From CBDAPI01 sp965248635 (lineage in GTDB: Bacteria; Acidobacteriota; UBA6911; RPQK01; CBDAPI01), in the NCBI GenBank assembly GCA_965248635.1, contig OZ252114.1:2666001-2730000 (forward strand): 64,000 nt of DNA, in the 5' to 3' direction. Under the pieces are notes generated by a model. That model was not told the DNA's origin. It worked only from the letters and a program-made list of their open reading frames with translations, and did not search any database. How positions within the stretch are numbered: position 1 is the stretch's first letter; each line of letters begins with the position of its first letter. Both the position numbers and the translations under genes were made by a program. Shown one piece after another: positions 1 through 9,911 of the stretch.

Positions 1-438
1 GAGCCGTTCTCTTGTTGCGAGGCACTCGAGGAGGCGCTCAACAGGTACGATCCCCCGGAGATCTTCAATACCGACCAGGGGAGTCAGTTCACCAGTGCGG
101 AGTTCACGGGACTACTCAAAGAGGCCGGGGTGCGTATCTCGATGGACGGCCGGGGCCGCTGGATGGACAACATCTTCATCGAGCGGCTGTGGCGTTCACT
201 CAAGTACGAATGCGTTTATCTGAACGCTTTCGAAACCGGGTCGGAGGCCCGCCGAGGGATCGGCCACTGGATCAATCTATACAACAGCCAGAGACCTCAC
301 TCGGCACACAACGGAGCGACGCCCGAAGAGGTGTACACTGGCTTGGACAAAAATTCTGAGAGGGGCCTCGCCCTCGGGCTCATCCCCTCTCAGAATTCCC
401 CTGACTGGCGGCAACAAGAACTACGGAGTCCACCTTAG
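1..438 (+). CDS. IS3-family transposase OrfB, C-terminal part (cut by window edge)
   Basis: The frame is open from base 1, so the gene begins outside the window. The visible 145 residues form the C-terminal half of an rve/DDE integrase core. NTDQGSQFTS carries the second catalytic Asp, FIERLWRSLKYE carries the catalytic Glu, and YNSQRPHSAHNGATP is the usual IS3 OrfB tail. It would act as the transposase of a copy-out/paste-in IS3 element. The last ~30 residues run on past the conserved domain. The right end of the element probably lies near 475 (GGGGTCCACC), inside the start of the next frame; that boundary is inferred. Confidence 0.85.
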   Translation, partial: EPFSCCEALEEALNRYDPPEIFNTDQGSQFTSAEFTGLLKEAGVRISMDGRGRWMDNIFIERLWRSLKYECVYLNAFETGSEARRGIGHWINLYNSQRPHSAHNGATPEEVYTGLDKNSERGLALGLIPSQNSPDWRQQELRSPP

Positions 439-440
439 AA

Positions 441-3400
441 ATGCCGCCGAGTGGTCCAGCCAATGGGGTCCACCTCTCCACCCTCTCCACTCGTCAGACA
501 ACCAATATGCAGTCTGTGGGGCTAGTGGATCCCGCCTCTGGTCTTGGCACCGCAGCCAATCCCGCTCCCTTCGTCCGACCTGATGCAGCGGTCAGCACTT
601 TCACGGACGGCAACGGCCATGTTCAGACCTTCGAGACCGATCGCTTCGGCAAACTCACGCGGATGACTGATGCTAACGCCCTGACCACGATTACCGACCG
701 CGATGACGACGGGAATGCCATTCGAACTGTACGGCCCGACGGCTCCGAGATTCTCCGCACCTTTGACGAAAAAGGCAATCTTCTGACCGTGACCGCAGTC
801 TTCAATGGAGCGGTGACCTCCAACACGTATGATCCGACCTTCAATATGCTGACCTCGACCACGGATCCCCGGGGCAACACAACGACCTTCACGCGGGATG
901 CCAACGGCAATCTGATCCAGGAGATCAACGATCTCGGCCACGTGACCACTATGGCCTACAACGCCCAGGGACTTGCGACCCAGATGACCGATCCGAATGG
1001 GCTGGTAGTGACTTACTCCTACAGCGCCGCGGATCTTCTGGCCACGCTGACCGAGACTCCGCCATCCGGCGGCGGCCTGACTCGGACGACCACTTTCACC
1101 TACGATGCCGCCGGGCACGTCACCCAGATAATCACGCCTGAAGCGATCAACCTGACCCTGGATTACGACCCGACCGGCCGGCTGGTCCGGATCACCGACA
1201 ACCTCAACCAGAAGATCGAGTACGCCTACGACGGGGAGGGCAACCGGATCCGAACAGACATTAGAGATCCGGATGGGACGCTAGTCATCACGGTCCAGGA
1301 GACCTTCGACAACCTGGATCGGCTGCTGATGGCAACCCGGCCCCATATCCCGGGCACCGATTCGATCACCCAGTTTCAATACGACAACGCAGGAAATGTG
1401 ACAGGGCAGACCGACCCCAACGGGAACAGCTCATCCCGTATTTACGATCCCGGTGACCGGCTGATCCAGAGTACAGATGCGGCCACCGGCGTCACTGCTT
1501 ATGGCTACGATGACAACGGAAATATCATCCAGGTCACTGCCCCCAACGGGAGCATCACGACCTATGCTTACGACGCCTTGAGTCGGCGGCTCACGGAGGC
1601 CAGCCCCGATCGGGGGACTATTACCTCTAGCTACGATCTCGCGAACAATCGCTCGTCCGTTACCGACGCCCGTGGCATCGTGGCTACATTTACCTATGAC
1701 GATCTCAACCGAGTGACGAGCGCTACCTATCCCGATTCAAGCGAGAACGTTACTTTCGTTTACGACACCTGTACATTCGGGGAAGGACGGCTCTGCAGCA
1801 CCACCGACGAGAGCGGCACATATGACTTCACGTACGACGCCCACGGCAACATTACCCAGGTCGACAGCACGACTCTCGGGGTCACGTATTCGACGACCTA
1901 TCAGTACGATGCCGAGCATCGCGTGACAAGCATGACGCTGCCCAGCGGAAGGACCGTCACTTATCAGCGCGACGGGCTCCGGCGGATCAGCAGCATAGAG
2001 GCGGAGATCAGCGGGATCAACACGAATCTGGTGAGCGGTATCTTTTACCGGTCCGATGGCGTCGTGACCGCAAGGCAGTATGAAAACGGTATTGCCGAGA
2101 ACAGGGTTTATGACCAGCAACGGCGACTCGTTGAGCAAACGATCGGTACCGCCGATTCTATCCTCTGGAGCTACGACACCAATAGCAACGTACTCAGCCG
2201 AGATACCCAGACGAATACCCACACCCACGGCTACGACGTCCTGGATCGGCTAGAAGCAGAGACAAATGACGGAGCCACGATCGACTACACCTACGATCCC
2301 AACCACAACCGCTTGACCGAGGACGATGGGGTCCAGATTACCCAGTATGTCTACGGGGCCGGCAACAACCGACTGATCGCCATCGACGCCTCTGCACTCT
2401 TCTACGACCTCGCTGGCAATCTCACCGATAGCGGTCAGGGCCAGACCTACGCATACAACGATGCCAACCGTCTATCCCAGCTATTTGACAACGCCGTCCT
2501 AACGGCAACTTACGTCTACAACGCTCCAGGGCAGCGGATACGCAAAGCGACAGCTACCAGTACGACCGTCTATCACTACGATCTCGCGGGTCGCTTGATT
2601 GGGGAGACAGCGGATGACGGGACCCCGCTCAAGGACTATATATGGCAGGACGACAGCCCCATCGCCCAAATCGAGGGCGACACCGTCATTGATACACTGA
2701 CCTACCTGCACACGGATCATCTGGCAACCCCCCGACTCGGTACGGATGTCGGTGGCAACGTGGTTTGGCGGTGGGAAGGAACATCCTTTGGGGGGACTCA
2801 GCCGGTTGAGAATCCGACCACCGTCAACCTGCGGTTCCCGGGGCAATACGCAGATGCGGAATCGGGGCTGTACTACAACTGGAATCGATACTACGATCCG
2901 AAGACCGGAAGGTATCTCACCACTGATCCGATCGAGTTGAATCGTAGCCTGAACGGTTTCCAGGACACGAGGTCTCAGCATCTGTATGTTTATGCAGCTG
3001 GCAACCCGCTCAGTTTCACAGACCCGAACGGGTTGACGTCCATCATGTTTGGTGGTGGTGGGTGGATCGTTTTTGGCTCGAAGTTTCCAATAATGCGTAA
3101 CTTTGGGAGATTAGGACAACCGGCAGGCAAACCCTTCCCTCGTATATGCCGTCTGAAGCCTCCGAGGCCTGATGCGGTACCCAGACCACCGAGCAATCCT
3201 AGGTGGCCTCCGAAGCGTATCGTCCCAAGACACGGTTTAGGTAGGGCACACGGTCCTGATGAGACGGCCCCTTTTGGGGACCCTCAGTTGACCAGACCCC
3301 CCGTCCCTCCCTTCGACCCTTTTGACGTGGGCAGCCCACCCCTTCCGATCCCGCGTCCTCAGAACCCGCCGGACTGCGGATGTCAAGATGTGCCACCATC

Positions 3401-3476
3401 TGATGTGCCACCATCTGGTCTTCCTGATAAGTATATATGTGATCCTGCGACTGGTATCTGTGGGCCTGGAGTATGA
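441..3476 (+). CDS. RHS/YD-repeat protein, N-terminally truncated by the adjacent IS
   Basis: The open frame of 1011 residues is filled with YD/RHS repeats (YDxxGN, YDALSR, GNLT patterns) from about residue 50 to 790. The RHS core box follows near residues 796-840, with FPGQYADAESGLYYNWNRYY, then GRYLTTDPI and YVYAAGNPLSFTDPNG. In intact RHS proteins this marks the start of a variable tip. Here the tip is ~140 residues, proline-rich and ending in a Cys-containing segment; I recognise no toxin fold. There is no signal peptide or N-terminal domain, and the first ~12 codons lie within the right end of the IS3 element. The gene therefore looks like the 3' remainder of a larger surface or secreted RHS protein. 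The ATG at 441 may not be a genuine start. Confidence 0.85.
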   Translation: MPPSGPANGVHLSTLSTRQTTNMQSVGLVDPASGLGTAANPAPFVRPDAAVSTFTDGNGHVQTFETDRFGKLTRMTDANALTTITDRDDDGNAIRTVRPDGSEILRTFDEKGNLLTVTAVFNGAVTSNTYDPTFNMLTSTTDPRGNTTTFTRDANGNLIQEINDLGHVTTMAYNAQGLATQMTDPNGLVVTYSYSAADLLATLTETPPSGGGLTRTTTFTYDAAGHVTQIITPEAINLTLDYDPTGRLVRITDNLNQKIEYAYDGEGNRIRTDIRDPDGTLVITVQETFDNLDRLLMATRPHIPGTDSITQFQYDNAGNVTGQTDPNGNSSSRIYDPGDRLIQSTDAATGVTAYGYDDNGNIIQVTAPNGSITTYAYDALSRRLTEASPDRGTITSSYDLANNRSSVTDARGIVATFTYDDLNRVTSATYPDSSENVTFVYDTCTFGEGRLCSTTDESGTYDFTYDAHGNITQVDSTTLGVTYSTTYQYDAEHRVTSMTLPSGRTVTYQRDGLRRISSIEAEISGINTNLVSGIFYRSDGVVTARQYENGIAENRVYDQQRRLVEQTIGTADSILWSYDTNSNVLSRDTQTNTHTHGYDVLDRLEAETNDGATIDYTYDPNHNRLTEDDGVQITQYVYGAGNNRLIAIDASALFYDLAGNLTDSGQGQTYAYNDANRLSQLFDNAVLTATYVYNAPGQRIRKATATSTTVYHYDLAGRLIGETADDGTPLKDYIWQDDSPIAQIEGDTVIDTLTYLHTDHLATPRLGTDVGGNVVWRWEGTSFGGTQPVENPTTVNLRFPGQYADAESGLYYNWNRYYDPKTGRYLTTDPIELNRSLNGFQDTRSQHLYVYAAGNPLSFTDPNGLTSIMFGGGGWIVFGSKFPIMRNFGRLGQPAGKPFPRICRLKPPRPDAVPRPPSNPRWPPKRIVPRHGLGRAHGPDETAPFGDPQLTRPPVPPFDPFDVGSPPLPIPRPQNPPDCGCQDVPPSDVPPSGLPDKYICDPATGICGPGV

Positions 3477-3504
3477 TGTGACTACTGGCTCCGATGTTTC
3501 CACA

Positions 3505-3542
3505 AGCCCACGAGATTGGTGAGGGGGCTTGCTTCGTGGGCT
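3505..3542. terminator. hairpin downstream of the RHS gene
   Basis: AGCCCACGA at 3505-3513 pairs perfectly with TCGTGGGCT at 3534-3542 around a 20-nt loop, about 30 nt after the RHS stop codon. There is no T-tract, so intrinsic termination is only a possibility. Confidence 0.35.
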
Positions 3543-3580
3543 ATACTATTCTTAGCACGCCCTGACCAGAGGAGCCGACC

Positions 3581-4936
3581 GTGCCTAGCTTGTCGTTAGC
3601 GAAACTTCGCTCTGCAGCCGAGCAAGGAGACGCCGAAGCCCAATACAACCTTGGCGTGCTCTACTACTACGCCGAGAGCGTCCCGCGGGACTATGGCGAG
3701 GCGCGGAAATGGTGGCTGAAGGCTGCCGAGTGCAGACACGCTGGCGCTCAATTCGCGCTTGGTTCACTCTACTTCGAGGGCCACGGAGTGCCGCAAGACT
3801 ACGTCGAGGCGCGGAAGTGGTGGCTTCAAGCTGCCGAGCAGGGTGCGGCCAACGCTCAAAGTAGCATTGGCGGGCTCTACTACAACGCTCACGGTGTCCC
3901 GCAGGACTCCATCGAGGCGCGAAAGTGGTATCTCAAAGCTGCTCAGCAAGGACACGCCAAAGCCCAATACATAGTTGGCTACTTCTACTACAGCGCCGAC
4001 GGCGTCGCGCAGGACTATGGCGAGGCGCGGAAATGGTACCTCAGAGCTGCTGAGCAGGGACACGCCGAAGCGCAATACAACCTTGGCGAGCTCTACTTCG
4101 AGGGCCACGGAGTGCCGCAAGACTACCTTGAGGCGGGGAAATGGTGTCTGAAGGCTGCCGAGGGCGGCCACACTGGCGCTCAATTCGCACTTGGGTCATT
4201 CTGCTTCGAGGGCCACGGAGTTCCGCAAGACTACGTCGAGGCGCGGAGGTGGTGGCTTCAAGCTGCCGAGCAGGGTGCGGCCAACGCTCAAACTAGCATT
4301 GGCAATCTCTACTGCCACGGTCACGGTGTCCCGCAAGACTACGTCGAGGCGCGAAACTGGTATCTTAAAGCTGCCGATCAGGCAGACCCCGAGGCCCAAT
4401 ACAACCTTGGCGAGCTCTACTACCAGGGCTTCGGCGTCGCGCAGGACTATGGCGAGGCGCGGAAATGGTGTCTGAAGGCTGCCGGGTGCAGACACGCTGG
4501 CGCTCAATTCGCGCTTGGCTCACTCTACTTCGAGGGCCACGGAATTCCGCAAGACTACCTCGAGGCGCGGAAATGGTGGCTACAAGCCGCCGAGCAGGGA
4601 GACGCCGAAGCCCAATACAACCTTGGTGCGCTCTATGATCAAGCCTACGGGGTCCCTCAAGATTACGACGAGGCGCGGAAATGGTACCTCAGAGCTGCCG
4701 AACAAGGTCTTGCCCATGCACAGCACAACCTCGCCTGGCTTTACTTCGATGGCAAAGCTGTGTCGCAGGACTACGTTGTGGCCTACGCCTGGCTCAACCT
4801 CGCTGCAGCACATGGCGACGCCGAAACAATAACAGACCGCGAGGCCGTTGCCGCAAAGCTCGACCCTGCATCGCTCGCCGAAGCTGAGAAACTGTCAACG
4901 GAATACTTCAAACGCTACGTCGAGCCATTCCAATAA
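3581..4936 (+). CDS. Sel1-like repeat protein
   Basis: This 451-residue protein consists almost entirely of about eleven to twelve 36-residue Sel1-like repeats (AEAQYNLGxLY, then GVPQDYxEARKWxLKAAEQG), a TPR-related alpha-solenoid. It ends with the usual degenerate final repeat (VAYAWLNLAAAHGDAE). The GTG at 3581 is preceded by GAGGAG, which supports the start. No signal peptide is present, so it is probably cytoplasmic as written. Sel1 proteins are protein-protein scaffolds. Its position just after an RHS gene, on the same strand with ~100 nt between, allows a partner, adaptor or immunity role, but nothing in the sequence proves that. The repeats are very similar at DNA level, which suggests recent expansion. 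Confidence 0.88.
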   Translation: MPSLSLAKLRSAAEQGDAEAQYNLGVLYYYAESVPRDYGEARKWWLKAAECRHAGAQFALGSLYFEGHGVPQDYVEARKWWLQAAEQGAANAQSSIGGLYYNAHGVPQDSIEARKWYLKAAQQGHAKAQYIVGYFYYSADGVAQDYGEARKWYLRAAEQGHAEAQYNLGELYFEGHGVPQDYLEAGKWCLKAAEGGHTGAQFALGSFCFEGHGVPQDYVEARRWWLQAAEQGAANAQTSIGNLYCHGHGVPQDYVEARNWYLKAADQADPEAQYNLGELYYQGFGVAQDYGEARKWCLKAAGCRHAGAQFALGSLYFEGHGIPQDYLEARKWWLQAAEQGDAEAQYNLGALYDQAYGVPQDYDEARKWYLRAAEQGLAHAQHNLAWLYFDGKAVSQDYVVAYAWLNLAAAHGDAETITDREAVAAKLDPASLAEAEKLSTEYFKRYVEPFQ

Positions 4937-5471
4937 CAAACAACCACGCCTGCCCCTCCTCTCTGTCGGGGAGGGATGAGGTGGTGGCTCAGTATACCGA
5001 TGATCGCTAAGACGAGCACAAGGGACTAGAGTTGGCGACGATCTCAGGATCTAAGGCTTGCTTGTTGCCGAGAACGAGACGGAGTCCAGACAATTGCAGT
5101 TTGCCGCGACTGGACACTCATATGGGCTTCTCTGGATTTTGCCTTCTCCGTTGTCATTTGGGGCTTGATGATTCTCTTAGCCGTACATGGCTTTTTCTTC
5201 GGAGACGCGCCAAACAAGGCTTACCACATTAGATTCATACTCAAAAAATCTTCGGCGGAGATCCACTCCTATACCTGACAAGCGCAAATTCGCTACGAAA
5301 ACCTTATGAATAATGCTCCGCCCTGATTCGTTAGAGCTTAACAGCCTCCACTTGTCGCTTCATTGGCGTCGGAGAGATAAACTTCCCGAAGGACCTGGCA
5401 GCGACGGAGAGTGGCGGCCGGAATTCGGATCTACGATCGGCTGATAGGGAATCTTGCCGAGAGACACACGC
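4937..5471. other. gene-poor stretch with a possible decayed membrane-protein fragment
   Basis: No convincing complete gene lies here. The plus-strand frame from 5030 to 5279 has no stop codon and ends in a plausible membrane segment (FAFSVVIWGLMILLAVHGFF) followed by a basic tail. It has no good start codon or ribosome binding site. It could be the 3' end of a lost gene related to the membrane protein that follows. Confidence 0.3.
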
Positions 5472-6035
5472 ATGGTTGGTCTCGACGAAACACACTATCC
5501 CTGGGATTGGAAGGAGAGGTCCTACGACTTCAAGCTGTTTTTCGTCTACTTCGTCGGGTCCATTGTGCTCCTGTTGGCAACCGGCAGTTTGGGGAGCTTT
5601 GCTTTCTACCTCGTCGCTGAAGCGGTGCTGGCTGGCATCCTTTTTGGCCTTGCTGTCGTTCACCGCAAGAAGAGCGGCTGGCGATGGCCAGGGGCGGGCT
5701 GGAAGGAACTAGTGAAGGCTTTTTGCTATGTCTTGTTAGGTGTGTTCTTTTTCGGGTCGCCCGCACTTCGATTCTCCGTTTGGGACCCCCAGATCTTTCC
5801 CTGGTTCGCCCCCACCGGAGGCATCGTTTCTTTCTGGGTTCTCTGGTCGCTGCGATTCGTCTCCATGTCTGAGCATCATTTTGCTCTGCATTGTGGCGAT
5901 CAGGCGCCAAGGGGAACTGAGCAACCAGCAGCGCGTCCACAGGAAGTCGCCTGGAAGAGGGCATTGCGAGCCGTCTTCATTTGTTCCCACATTCACCATA
6001 TAGGACCCCAAGAGTGCTTGCCTGACTCGGTCTAA
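5472..6035 (+). CDS. hypothetical membrane protein, probably frameshifted near its end
   Basis: The ATG at 5472 opens a 187-residue frame with hydrophobic helices at about residues 20-40, 45-65, 85-103 and 115-130. I do not recognise the family. After about 5865 the frame becomes compositionally odd (HHFALHCGDQAPRG). The neighbouring frame instead reads LSIILLCIVAIRRQGELSNQ and stops at 6003, which looks like a natural last helix followed by a polar tail. A one-base indel near 5865-5870 is therefore likely. The gene sits between the Sel1 gene and a decayed transposase, in low-density accessory DNA. Confidence 0.5.
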   Translation: MVGLDETHYPWDWKERSYDFKLFFVYFVGSIVLLLATGSLGSFAFYLVAEAVLAGILFGLAVVHRKKSGWRWPGAGWKELVKAFCYVLLGVFFFGSPALRFSVWDPQIFPWFAPTGGIVSFWVLWSLRFVSMSEHHFALHCGDQAPRGTEQPAARPQEVAWKRALRAVFICSHIHHIGPQECLPDSV

Positions 6036-6079
6036 ACTACTATAATTAAAGGAGATATAGCGCATAAAGGGGGCAAGAA

Positions 6080-7414
6080 ATGACTGACCCCAAGGGTGAA
6101 GGTGTGAAGGTCGGTTTTGATGGCAGTTTGAGGCTCGAATTTCATGGGGATAAGGTCACCTCGGATGCCGGACTTCTCGCCTATCGTGATCTGGATGAGG
6201 CGTTGGGTTTATTCGATAGTGTACCCTTCGTGTTTCACGATTCGCGGACCGGGCGCAACATCCAGCACCACCTCACGGTCTTGCTGCGTCAATCGGTATA
6301 CAGCCGACTGGCGGGTTATGAAGATGTCAACGATGCCCATCGTCTGTCGGTTGATCCGACGATGCGGAGGATCACCGGAAAGAAGCTCGACGATAAGAAT
6401 GCCGCCAGCGCCAACACGATGGGTCGATTCGAGACCAAAATGCTGTCCGTCGAGGACAACCTCAAAGCCCTTTCGGAAGTCAATGGCCGATGGGTAGAAA
6501 GAGCGCTGCAGAAAACAACTCATCGACGCATCATTTTGGATATGGACAGTTTAGCCAGTCCGGTCCACGGCGAGCAAGAAGCCTCTGCCTACAACGGGCA
6601 TTTCGGATGCACTTGTTACCATCCCCTGTTTTGTTTCAACCAGTTCGGAGATTGCGAAGGTTCACTGCTTCGGCCCGGCAACGTGCACAGTGCGGATCGC
6701 TGGAAGGAGCTGCTGGAACCAATCGTGGCTCGCTACGAGAGGAAAACAGTCCGCAAATACTTTCGTGGTGACGCTGCCTTCGCCAAGCCAGAGATTTATG
6801 AATACCTGGAGGAGAAGGGCTTTTTGTATGCCATCCGGCTTCCCGCCAACCAGGTGCTTCAAGCCAAGATTCGACACCTGCTGACCCGACCTGTGGGGCG
6901 CCCACCCAGAAAACCCGTCGTTTGGTTTGCCGATTCCAAATATCAAGCGGCCAGTTGGGACCGGCCTCGTCGCGTGATTGCCAAGGTCGAGTGGCATCGC
7001 GGCGAACTCTTTCCGAGAGTCGGTTTCATCGTGACCAACAGGAGCGCACGAGCCCCCGGGGGTGGTTCACTTTTACAACGGTCGCGGCACGGCCGAGCAG
7101 TGGATCAAGGAAGGCAAGGTATGCCTTGAACTGGACGCGGTTGTCCTGCCAGCGCTTTGTCCCGAATCAGGTGAGGTTGGCTCTGTTTGTTTTGGCCTAC
7201 AACCTGGGCAATTTTCTGCGACGTATGGTCCTTCCCAGAAGAATCAAACACTGGTCCCTGCGCACCCTATTTGGCCAAGTTGATCAAGATCGGAGCGAAG
7301 GTGGTTCATCATAGTCGAATCGTGACGTTTCAGATGGCGGAAGTCGCGGTCAGCAAAGAGGTATGGGCCGAGATGTTGTCTCGGATTGACCGCTTGAGAT
7401 GGATGACAGCCTAG
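6080..7414 (+). pseudogene. IS1380-family transposase, several frameshifts
   Basis: The first 320 residues are a good IS1380-type DDE transposase start: VTSDAGLLAYRDLDEALGL, then YSRLAGYEDVNDAHRLSVDPT and LDMDSLASPVHGEQE, which holds a catalytic Asp. After about 7045 the conserved C-terminus is spread over three frames. FYNGRGTAEQWIKEGK is in one, LSCQRFVPNQVRLALFVLAYNLGN in the next, and AKLIKIGAKVVHHSRIV up to the stop at 7414 in a third. At least three indels are needed, one near the C5G5 run at 7050-7060. The element is almost certainly inactive. I could not identify its terminal inverted repeats with confidence. Confidence 0.85.
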
Positions 7415-7716
7415 CGCCAAGTATTTCTGACCGAACGGCTGGAGAGGTGTCTCCGCTTATCAGATTTTGACAAAAACACCTGGATAGACCACGAATCAGA
7501 GGGTCTTTTCAGCCGAAATATGAGGAAAAACACTTGTTCCTTGGTTGGAGGGCTGATAAGTTTTGATCATTCATCACCGGGAGGTCAGAGCAACTCGGAT
7601 CCGAAGTTAATATGAGGAATGTCGTATCAGTTGATCCGCGTGAGAAATTTCCTGTGAGAAGGCGGCCCCCTCCCCGGCCGGGTGGAGCCGCGGATAGAAA
7701 AGCAAGACGCAAAGAC
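7415..7716. other. intergenic stretch, likely IS1380 right end and leader of the next gene
   Basis: About 300 bases hold no convincing gene. The first part is presumably the transposase-distal end of the IS1380 element. An open frame does extend upstream of 7717, but it encodes a basic, proline-rich segment that does not look like a protein start. Confidence 0.35.
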
Positions 7717-9195
7717 GTGGTGAGAACGGGTGCACTGATTCTCCTGTGGGCCTTTGGTGGTTGTACCCAGGAGCCAGGTGAATCAGAGGGAGTTTCGCGC
7801 GTTCCTCAGATTACTCTTGGCGAGCCGGTGGTCGTCGCCGTGAGCCCGCCCGGCGAAAAACGCTGGGGTTTTTACCAATTCCCCGATATGTGGCGAGGTC
7901 GTGGCGGCGAGATTTATTTGGCGATGAACGTCGGGGAAGACGCAGAAGTGGGCGTACATCAGCCGACAGAGTTCTTCGTTTCCCTGGATGAGGGTCAATC
8001 CTGGGAGACAATCCCGGAAGATCAAGTCAATTTTTCGCCCGATATTCTGACCCTGCCAACCGGAGAGCAGGTTGCATTCGGTACCGAGAAGTACGTCTAT
8101 CATTACTCCAGTTACGGTCACCGCAATCGAGAAGAGATCTCCCTTGACAAGCTGGGTTTGAAACCGGTCATAACCTTCCGAGACGCTTGGGATGTGCAGG
8201 TTTATGCCTACTATCGCTACGCTGATCTCCCACCGGAGGTGCGGCGATTTCCCCTGGCAAGACGTGCAGGACCCGACGCTCCCTGGGAAAACGAGCATGG
8301 CAGTGTGGAACCCTCGGACATGCTGCTGGGAGTCCTGGTCAAAGCCAAGGATGCCGCCGGGGAGTGGTATGACCTGCCACGAGTGGTGAGAGTCCGCCCT
8401 TATTGTCAAGTTGGCAGTATTTTCCGGCCCCCGGATTGGCCCAAGGTGATCCTGGCACTGCCGGAGGGCACTCTTCTCTGGGCTCACTCGACACAAGACC
8501 CGCGGTTTGAGAGAACGTTTTTTCGTGTTCAGTGCCTCGCGTCGAGCGATGGGGGACGGAGCTGGCAAGTTCGTGGGACCATCGCCGATCAGCCTGACCT
8601 GGCCACATTCGGTTACGGCGCTGGTGAACAGTCGATCGAGCGCATGCCGAATGGTGACTTACTCTGCGTCATGCGGACTCAGCTGGGTGGCGATCCGGAA
8701 GCGAGTAATTACCTCGCGGTGGCCCGTTCTTCTGATGACGGTCACACTTGGACGCCTCCGCGGCGATTGGCTGCGTTCAGCGTCACTCCGCATCTTCGCC
8801 GTTTGGGAAACGGCCTCGTGGCGGTGGTCTATGGCCGCCCGGGAGTGCACGTCCGCGCTTCGGCGGACAGCGGCCAGACTTGGAGCGAAGCCCTATCCCT
8901 GGTGGGTCCCTCCGAGACGGAGTTGCTGAAAATGTCGCCTGAAGAGCGGTGGGCTTTCAGCGGGAAAATCAGCTGCAGCAATACCGACGTCGTCATCACC
9001 GCTCCGGATCGGTTCCTGGTCGCCTACTCGGACTTCCGCCACAGGGACGACCAGGGCCGGCAATGCAAAGCGATCAAAGTGCGGGAAGTGATTGTAGGAA
9101 GTGATTGTAGGATGAGGGTCGAGGTCCCCCACGCTACCGATGAGGTGGCGGGTGCGGGAAGCCTGGTGAACCGGTCTCGATTGAATCCTTATTGA
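7717..9195 (+). CDS. Asp-box (BNR) sialidase-like lipoprotein
   Basis: The protein is about 492 residues if started at the GTG at 7717, which puts a lipoprotein signal at the very N-terminus (RTGALILLWAFGGC, Cys lipobox). A longer open frame from ATG 7612 would place a charged extension before it. Four Asp-boxes of the S-x-D-x-G-x-x-W type are visible: SLDEGQSW, SSDGGRSW, SSDDGHTW and SADSGQTW. They predict a six-bladed beta-propeller like exo-alpha-sialidases. The fold is clear, but the substrate is not, because the sialidase Arg triad cannot be assigned by eye. It is probably a periplasmic or outer-membrane glycan-active or sugar-binding protein. No gene is coupled to it. Confidence 0.75.
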   Translation: MVRTGALILLWAFGGCTQEPGESEGVSRVPQITLGEPVVVAVSPPGEKRWGFYQFPDMWRGRGGEIYLAMNVGEDAEVGVHQPTEFFVSLDEGQSWETIPEDQVNFSPDILTLPTGEQVAFGTEKYVYHYSSYGHRNREEISLDKLGLKPVITFRDAWDVQVYAYYRYADLPPEVRRFPLARRAGPDAPWENEHGSVEPSDMLLGVLVKAKDAAGEWYDLPRVVRVRPYCQVGSIFRPPDWPKVILALPEGTLLWAHSTQDPRFERTFFRVQCLASSDGGRSWQVRGTIADQPDLATFGYGAGEQSIERMPNGDLLCVMRTQLGGDPEASNYLAVARSSDDGHTWTPPRRLAAFSVTPHLRRLGNGLVAVVYGRPGVHVRASADSGQTWSEALSLVGPSETELLKMSPEERWAFSGKISCSNTDVVITAPDRFLVAYSDFRHRDDQGRQCKAIKVREVIVGSDCRMRVEVPHATDEVAGAGSLVNRSRLNPY

Positions 9196-9335
9196 AAGTG
9201 CTGTGCCCGCAACACCACCACAGCTGGTGCAGTCTGAAGTTCGTGGAACACACCCCGGTCTGGGGAATCCGTGTTGTTACCTCTATCTCGCCTTGGTCGT
9301 CGCGTTCTCTTATCCATGGAAGCGGAACATGACGC

Positions 9336-9710
9336 TCAGAGACGGTTCTCGGACAGGATCCTCTGCACCTGCGCAGCACGGAACACGGAATGGAGTTTGT
9401 GCCGCTGCTCCTCACCGAGTGTCTCGCTGAAGCGCTCGACAAAAGACTGGTGCAGGTGACGCACGTTTTGGCGAGCCGCCTGCAGGTTAAGAAGTACGTT
9501 TCCCAATTCTTCCGCATCAGCCACTTCCTCGTGCAAGCTTCGCTCCAGCCAGGACTGTAGCTCCTCGACTCGGCGGCGGGCTTCGGCGAGGGCCGGTTCT
9601 GTTTCTTGTCTGAGTTGCAGCAAAGCCTGTAATTGACCTTGGGAGAGGTCCAGAAAGTGGGCGACCGCGTGAAAGGGAAGGGGTACTTGTGGATCTTCAC
9701 CTGTCACCAC
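9336..9710 (-). CDS. Spy/CpxP-like helical protein
   Basis: This is a 124-residue, strongly helical protein: LSQGQLQALLQLRQETEPALAEARRRVEELQSW, then NLQAARQNVRHLHQSF and LGEEQRHKLHSVF. The pattern matches the LTxxQ/Spy-CpxP family of small periplasmic chaperone-like proteins. No signal peptide is encoded at this start (GTG at 9710), so either the true N-terminus is missing or the protein is cytoplasmic here. It stands alone, divergent from the GYD gene. The family assignment rests on pattern only. Confidence 0.55.
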   Translation of the reverse strand: MVTGEDPQVPLPFHAVAHFLDLSQGQLQALLQLRQETEPALAEARRRVEELQSWLERSLHEEVADAEELGNVLLNLQAARQNVRHLHQSFVERFSETLGEEQRHKLHSVFRAAQVQRILSENRL

Positions 9711-9911
9711 TATTCAGTTGCCTGCTTTCGTGTGATCCTGTTGGTCGTCCCGGGGGGCCGCAAGTAAGTACTAGATCTGCAAACCGTAGGGCAAGGTCGT
9801 TGGGATTGAGATCGCTCGCAACGCCGAATCGAGCCGCCGGTTCCCTCCGGACTTGACAGCTTCCAGGGGGAGGTCCATAACAGATCCAGGAATTCCAACT
9901 AGGAGGTGATC

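Noticed and set aside
3030..3476. RHS tip as a known toxin domain
   Set aside because: No nuclease, ADP-ribosyltransferase or deaminase motif is visible; it is mainly proline-rich.
3581..4936. Highly repetitive DNA that could suggest a repeat array or CRISPR
   Set aside because: The period is 108 nt, in frame, and encodes Sel1 repeats without spacers.
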